Source: Nocardia altamirensis NBRC 108246
GTDB lineage: Bacteria; Actinomycetota; Actinomycetes; Mycobacteriales; Mycobacteriaceae
DNA length: 64,000 bases
Assembly: GCF_001612685.1 (NCBI RefSeq)
Contig: NZ_BDAY01000012.1
Coordinates: 1 to 64,000, forward strand
Direction: 5' to 3'
In this document: positions 60,654 through 64,000 of the stretch, piece by piece
Numbering within the stretch: the first letter of the stretch is position 1
How the letters are laid out: each line of letters begins with the position of its first letter
Notes under the pieces: generated by a model
What the model saw: the letters and a program-made list of their open reading frames with translations, nothing else
The model's database searches: none
Told to the model about the DNA's origin: nothing
Position numbers and translations under genes: made by a program

Positions 60654-61070
60654 GAGCTCCCTCTGTCTGAGGGGCCGCACCTTAACTGATCAAGGTGACC
60701 GCTGTGCCCGCCTCGGTCGGCGGCCGGTCCCGTCCACGCGTTGACCAAATGTCGCTAATGGTCTTGACGAATGGCCTATTGAGATGTCATTATTAATACA
60801 GGAGGACATCGGGAATTGGATGTCTTCTTTCTTTCTGCCCTCGACATCTGTCGTATTCGGGTGTAATTTGAGACTTCGCGCCCGGGGCGTGTGCTGTCCA
60901 ACTCTCGAAATATGAAATGACCGTGGAAAGCGGCGCAGTCTGCGCGCCACTTTCCACCCGTTGTTGTCGAGTCAGGTCAGGACGGCATCCCGCACGGTGC
61001 GCACAGGGAAAAACGGCCAACAGGACAAGCAGATACCGCGACGACCACGCGAATGTGTGGGCGGCGCGAG
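60654..61070 (+). promoter_or_regulatory. upstream region of the RpoB2-like gene
   Basis: About 415 bp with an AT-richer middle (60740-60920). A plausible promoter is TTGACG (60764-60769) with CATTAT (60788-60793), an 18-bp spacer. A small frame after GGAGG at 60801 is too weak to annotate. It implies a leader of about 250-270 nt. No ribosomal protein gene lies upstream, unlike a standard rplL-side location. Confidence 0.3.
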
Positions 61071-64000
61071 GTGCTGGAAGGACGCATCTTGGCACTCTCG
61101 AATCAGACCGAGTTCACCACTACCGATACCACGCCGAAGCGGGTGTCCTTCGCCAAACTCCGTGAACCCCTAGAGGTTCCAGGCTTGCTGGACATCCAGC
61201 GCGAATCGTTCGACTGGTTGATCGGCGCACCGGCCTGGCTCGAACGGGCGGCGGCCCGCGAGGATACCTCCGGGGGCGGGCTCGCGGAGATGCTCGACGA
61301 GATCAGCCCGATCGAGGACTTCGCCGCGACGATGTCGCTGACCCTGTCCGAACCCCGCTTCGAGGAGGTCAAGGCCTCGGTCGCGGAATGCAAAGACAAG
61401 GACATGACCTACGCGGCGCCGCTGTTCGTCACCGCGGAGTTCATCAACAACAACACCGGTGAGATCAAGAGCCAGACGGTCTTCATGGGGGATTTCCCGA
61501 TGATGTCCGACAAGGGCACCTTCGTCGTCAACGGCACCGAGCGCGTTGTCATTTCGCAGCTGGTCCGGTCGCCGGGGGTGTACTTCGAGCAGGACGTCGA
61601 CGAGACGACCAACAAGGATCTGCACAGCGTGCGCGTCATCCCGTCGCGCGGCGCCTGGCTGGAGTTCGATATCGATAAGCGCGACACCGTCGGCGTTCGC
61701 ATCGACCGCAAACGCAGGCAGCCGGTGACGGTCCTGCTCAAGGCGCTCGGCTGGACCAGCGCGCAGATCGCCGAGCGGTTCGGCTTCTCCGGGATCATGA
61801 TGACGTCGCTGGAGAAGGACAACACCCCTGGCACCGACGAGGCGTTGCTCGATATCCATCGCAAGCTGCGTCCCGGCGAGCCGCCGACCAAGGAGTCCGC
61901 GCAGCACCTGCTGGAGAACCTCTTCTTCAAGGAGAAGCGCTACGACCTGGCGCGCGTCGGTCGCTACAAGATGAACAAGAAGCTCGGCATCCATACCGGC
62001 GAGGCCATCGGGTCCAGGGTGCTCACCGAGGAAGATCTCGTCACGATCATCGAATACCTGCTGCGGCTGCACGCGGGGGAATCGGTGATGACCGCGCCGG
62101 GCGGGATCGAGGTGCCGGTCGAGGTCGACGACATCGACCACTTCGGTAATCGTCGGCTGCGCACCGTCGGTGAGCTGATTCAGAACCAGATGCGAATCGG
62201 GTTGTCCCGGATGGAGCGGGTGGTCCGCGAGCGGATGACGACCCAGGACGTCGAGGCGATCACGCCGCAGTCGCTGATGAATATTCGCCCGGTCGTCGCC
62301 GCGATCAGGGAGTTCTTCGGCACCTCGCAGATGTCGCAGTTCATGGACCAGCGCAACCCGCTGTCCAGCCTGACCCACAAGCGTCGCCTGTCTGCGCTCG
62401 GGCCTGGCGGGTTGAGCAGGGAACGCGCCAGCCTCGAGGTGCGCGACGTGCACTACAGCCACTACGGCCGGATGTGCCCGATCGAGACGCCCGAAGGCCC
62501 GAGCATCGGGTTGATGGGTTATCTGTCGGTGTACGCGCGGGTCAATCCGTTCGGGTTCATCGAGACGCCGTATCGAAAAGTGGTCGGCGGCAGGGTGACC
62601 GACGAGATCGAGTATCTGACCGCCGATCAGGAAGACCTGCGGGTGGTGGCGCAGGCGAACGAGCCGGTCGATGCCGATGGCAGGCTCGTCGCCGCGCGAG
62701 TCGCGGTGCGGCGCAAGAATTCCGAGGTCGAGATCATCGATTCGACGCAGGTCGACTACATGGATGTGTCACCGCGCCAGATGGTTTCGGTGGCGACGGC
62801 GATGATTCCGTTTCTCGAGCACGACGACGCCAACCGTGCCCTGATGGGCGCGAACATGCAGAAGCAGGCCGTTCCGCTGGTCCGGTCGGAGGCTCCGGTG
62901 GTCGGCACCGGGATGGAGTCGCGCGCCGCGATCGATTCGGGCGAGATGGTGGTGAACGAGAAGCCCGGTGTGGTGGAGGAGGTTTCGGCCGACTACATCA
63001 CCGTGATGGCCGACGACGGGGCCCGCAAGTCGTATCGCCTGCGCAAGTTCGCTCGCTCGAACCAGGGCACCTGCCTCAATCAGCGTCCGATCGTCGGTGA
63101 GGGACAGCGGGTGGAGGTCGGCGAGGTGCTCGCCGATGGTCCGTGCACCGTGAACGGCGAGATGGCGCTGGGGAAGAACCTTTTGGTGGCGATCATGCCG
63201 TGGGAGGGGCACAACTACGAGGACGCGATCATCCTGTCGCAGCGCCTCGTCGAGGAAGACGTGCTCACCTCGATCCACATCGAGGAACACGAGATCGATG
63301 CCCGCGACACCAAACTCGGTGCCGAAGAGATCACCCGCGACATCCCGAACGCCTCGGACGAATCACTAGCCGATCTCGACGAGCGCGGCATCATTCGTAT
63401 CGGTGCCGAGGTGCGCGACGGTGACATCCTGGTCGGCAAGGTCACCCCGAAGGGGGAAACCGAGCTGACCCCGGAAGAGCGGCTGCTGCGCGCGATCTTC
63501 GGTGAGAAGGCCCGCGAAGTCCGCGACACCTCACTGAAGATGAAGCACGGTGAGTCCGGCAAAGTCATCGGCATCCGTATGTTCTCGCGCGAAGACGACG
63601 ATGACCTGCCACCCGGTGTCAATGAGCTTGTGCGCGTGTATGTGGCGCAGAAGCGCAAGATCCAGGACGGCGACAAGCTCGCAGGCCGCCACGGCAACAA
63701 GGGCGTCATCGGCAAGATCCTCCCCATCGAGGACATGCCGTTCCTGCCCGACGGCACCCCGGTCGACATCATCCTCAATACGCACGGTGTGCCGCGCCGG
63801 ATGAACATCGGCCAGATCCTGGAAACGCACCTCGGCTGGATCGGCAAGGCAGGCTGGAACATTCAGGTCGCCGATGGCACCCGGCCGGACTGGGCCAAGG
63901 CTTTGCCCGCGGAGTTGTTGTCCGCCGAACCGGACACGAATCTGGCCACGCCGGTCTTCGACGGCGCGCGCGAGGAAGAGCTCGCCGGCCTGCTCGGCTC
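61071..64000 (+). CDS. rpoB2: RNA polymerase beta subunit, RpoB2-like, cut by window edge
   Basis: At least 976 codons of a beta subunit run off the right edge (about 190 residues missing). GTG 61071 gives the N-terminus [12 protein letters not shown], as in other mycolate actinomycetes. It is an RNA polymerase catalytic subunit. The rifampicin region differs from the common actinobacterial form: equivalents of E. coli L511 is Met421, N518 is Arg428, G544 is Ser454, P552 is Tyr462, N568 is Ser478, I572 is Met482 and S574 is Tyr484, while D516, H526, R529 and S531 are conserved. S574Y is a known resistance change in E. coli. Together with the absence of a nearby rplL this supports the resistant paralogue RpoB2. 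The housekeeping copy would be elsewhere. Confidence 0.8.
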   Translation, partial: MLEGRILALSNQTEFTTTDTTPKRVSFAKLREPLEVPGLLDIQRESFDWLIGAPAWLERAAAREDTSGGGLAEMLDEISPIEDFAATMSLTLSEPRFEEVKASVAECKDKDMTYAAPLFVTAEFINNNTGEIKSQTVFMGDFPMMSDKGTFVVNGTERVVISQLVRSPGVYFEQDVDETTNKDLHSVRVIPSRGAWLEFDIDKRDTVGVRIDRKRRQPVTVLLKALGWTSAQIAERFGFSGIMMTSLEKDNTPGTDEALLDIHRKLRPGEPPTKESAQHLLENLFFKEKRYDLARVGRYKMNKKLGIHTGEAIGSRVLTEEDLVTIIEYLLRLHAGESVMTAPGGIEVPVEVDDIDHFGNRRLRTVGELIQNQMRIGLSRMERVVRERMTTQDVEAITPQSLMNIRPVVAAIREFFGTSQMSQFMDQRNPLSSLTHKRRLSALGPGGLSRERASLEVRDVHYSHYGRMCPIETPEGPSIGLMGYLSVYARVNPFGFIETPYRKVVGGRVTDEIEYLTADQEDLRVVAQANEPVDADGRLVAARVAVRRKNSEVEIIDSTQVDYMDVSPRQMVSVATAMIPFLEHDDANRALMGANMQKQAVPLVRSEAPVVGTGMESRAAIDSGEMVVNEKPGVVEEVSADYITVMADDGARKSYRLRKFARSNQGTCLNQRPIVGEGQRVEVGEVLADGPCTVNGEMALGKNLLVAIMPWEGHNYEDAIILSQRLVEEDVLTSIHIEEHEIDARDTKLGAEEITRDIPNASDESLADLDERGIIRIGAEVRDGDILVGKVTPKGETELTPEERLLRAIFGEKAREVRDTSLKMKHGESGKVIGIRMFSREDDDDLPPGVNELVRVYVAQKRKIQDGDKLAGRHGNKGVIGKILPIEDMPFLPDGTPVDIILNTHGVPRRMNIGQILETHLGWIGKAGWNIQVADGTRPDWAKALPAELLSAEPDTNLATPVFDGAREEELAGLLG

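Noticed and set aside
60801..60917. Small ORF after GGAGG upstream of the RpoB2-like gene
   Set aside because: About 31 codons starting 12 or more bases from the purine-rich site, with atypical codons; not supported.

Overview
The window reads as chromosomal DNA of a high-GC, mycolate-type actinomycete, most likely a Nocardia. Supporting evidence: strong GC bias at third codon positions, GTG/TTG starts, an XRE-DUF5753 regulator followed by DUF397 partners, a FadE10-type acyl-CoA dehydrogenase, a FAAL-PKS pair, a wax-ester-synthase-like WS/DGAT, a cutinase-like secreted esterase, and a second-type RNA polymerase beta subunit (RpoB2-like), which is known from Nocardia. No tRNA, rRNA, IS element, prophage or CRISPR array was seen. 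Genus and species are inferred from family knowledge, not from a search.

Layout. 0-5 kb: an ORF interrupted by an amber codon, a secreted tripeptidyl-peptidase-like hydrolase, two small proteins, and an XRE/DUF397 set. 5-8.5 kb: a three-gene succinate dehydrogenase operon. 9-17.9 kb: a divergent thiolase, a small conserved protein, an alpha/beta hydrolase, FadE10, an orphan AAA ATPase, a secreted NlpC/P60 peptidase and an S4 RNA-binding protein. 17.9-26.3 kb (minus strand): a translationally coupled ACP-PKS-FAAL operon followed by a ParB/Srx-like protein and a cation/proton antiporter. The PKS lacks the catalytic residues of its AT and KR domains. 26.4-32.8 kb: a metallo-beta-lactamase, an RNA ligase, an isochorismatase-fold protein without its catalytic residues, FadD, a nitronate monooxygenase and a TetR regulator. 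33-36.5 kb: a membrane protein with an LPG-synthase-type domain and a kinase-like domain, and a polysaccharide-deacetylase/PuuE-like enzyme.

36.5-52.8 kb is an oxidative lipid or xenobiotic metabolism island. It holds two flavin monooxygenases, a 2OG-Fe(II) oxygenase, five SDRs, two ABC1/UbiB kinases, a LipR-like esterase, an SRPBCC protein, a nitronate monooxygenase and a WS/DGAT. Its contents resemble the mycobacterial mymA locus. Several of its promoters share the palindrome CTGTCTCAGACAG or degenerate forms of it, and one pair of copies flanks a GntR-type gene. I infer a local regulon. KstR-like sites (TnnAACnnGTTnnA) lie upstream of the nitronate monooxygenase.

52.9-64 kb: two methyltransferases, a SnoaL-like protein, an EamA transporter, AMP nucleosidase, a cutinase with a Thr/Pro-rich tail, a membrane protein, and a beta subunit gene running off the right edge. 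That beta subunit carries several substitutions at or near the rifampicin pocket (E. coli equivalents L511M, N518R, I572M, S574Y), while D516, H526 and S531 are unchanged. This supports RpoB2 rather than the housekeeping copy.
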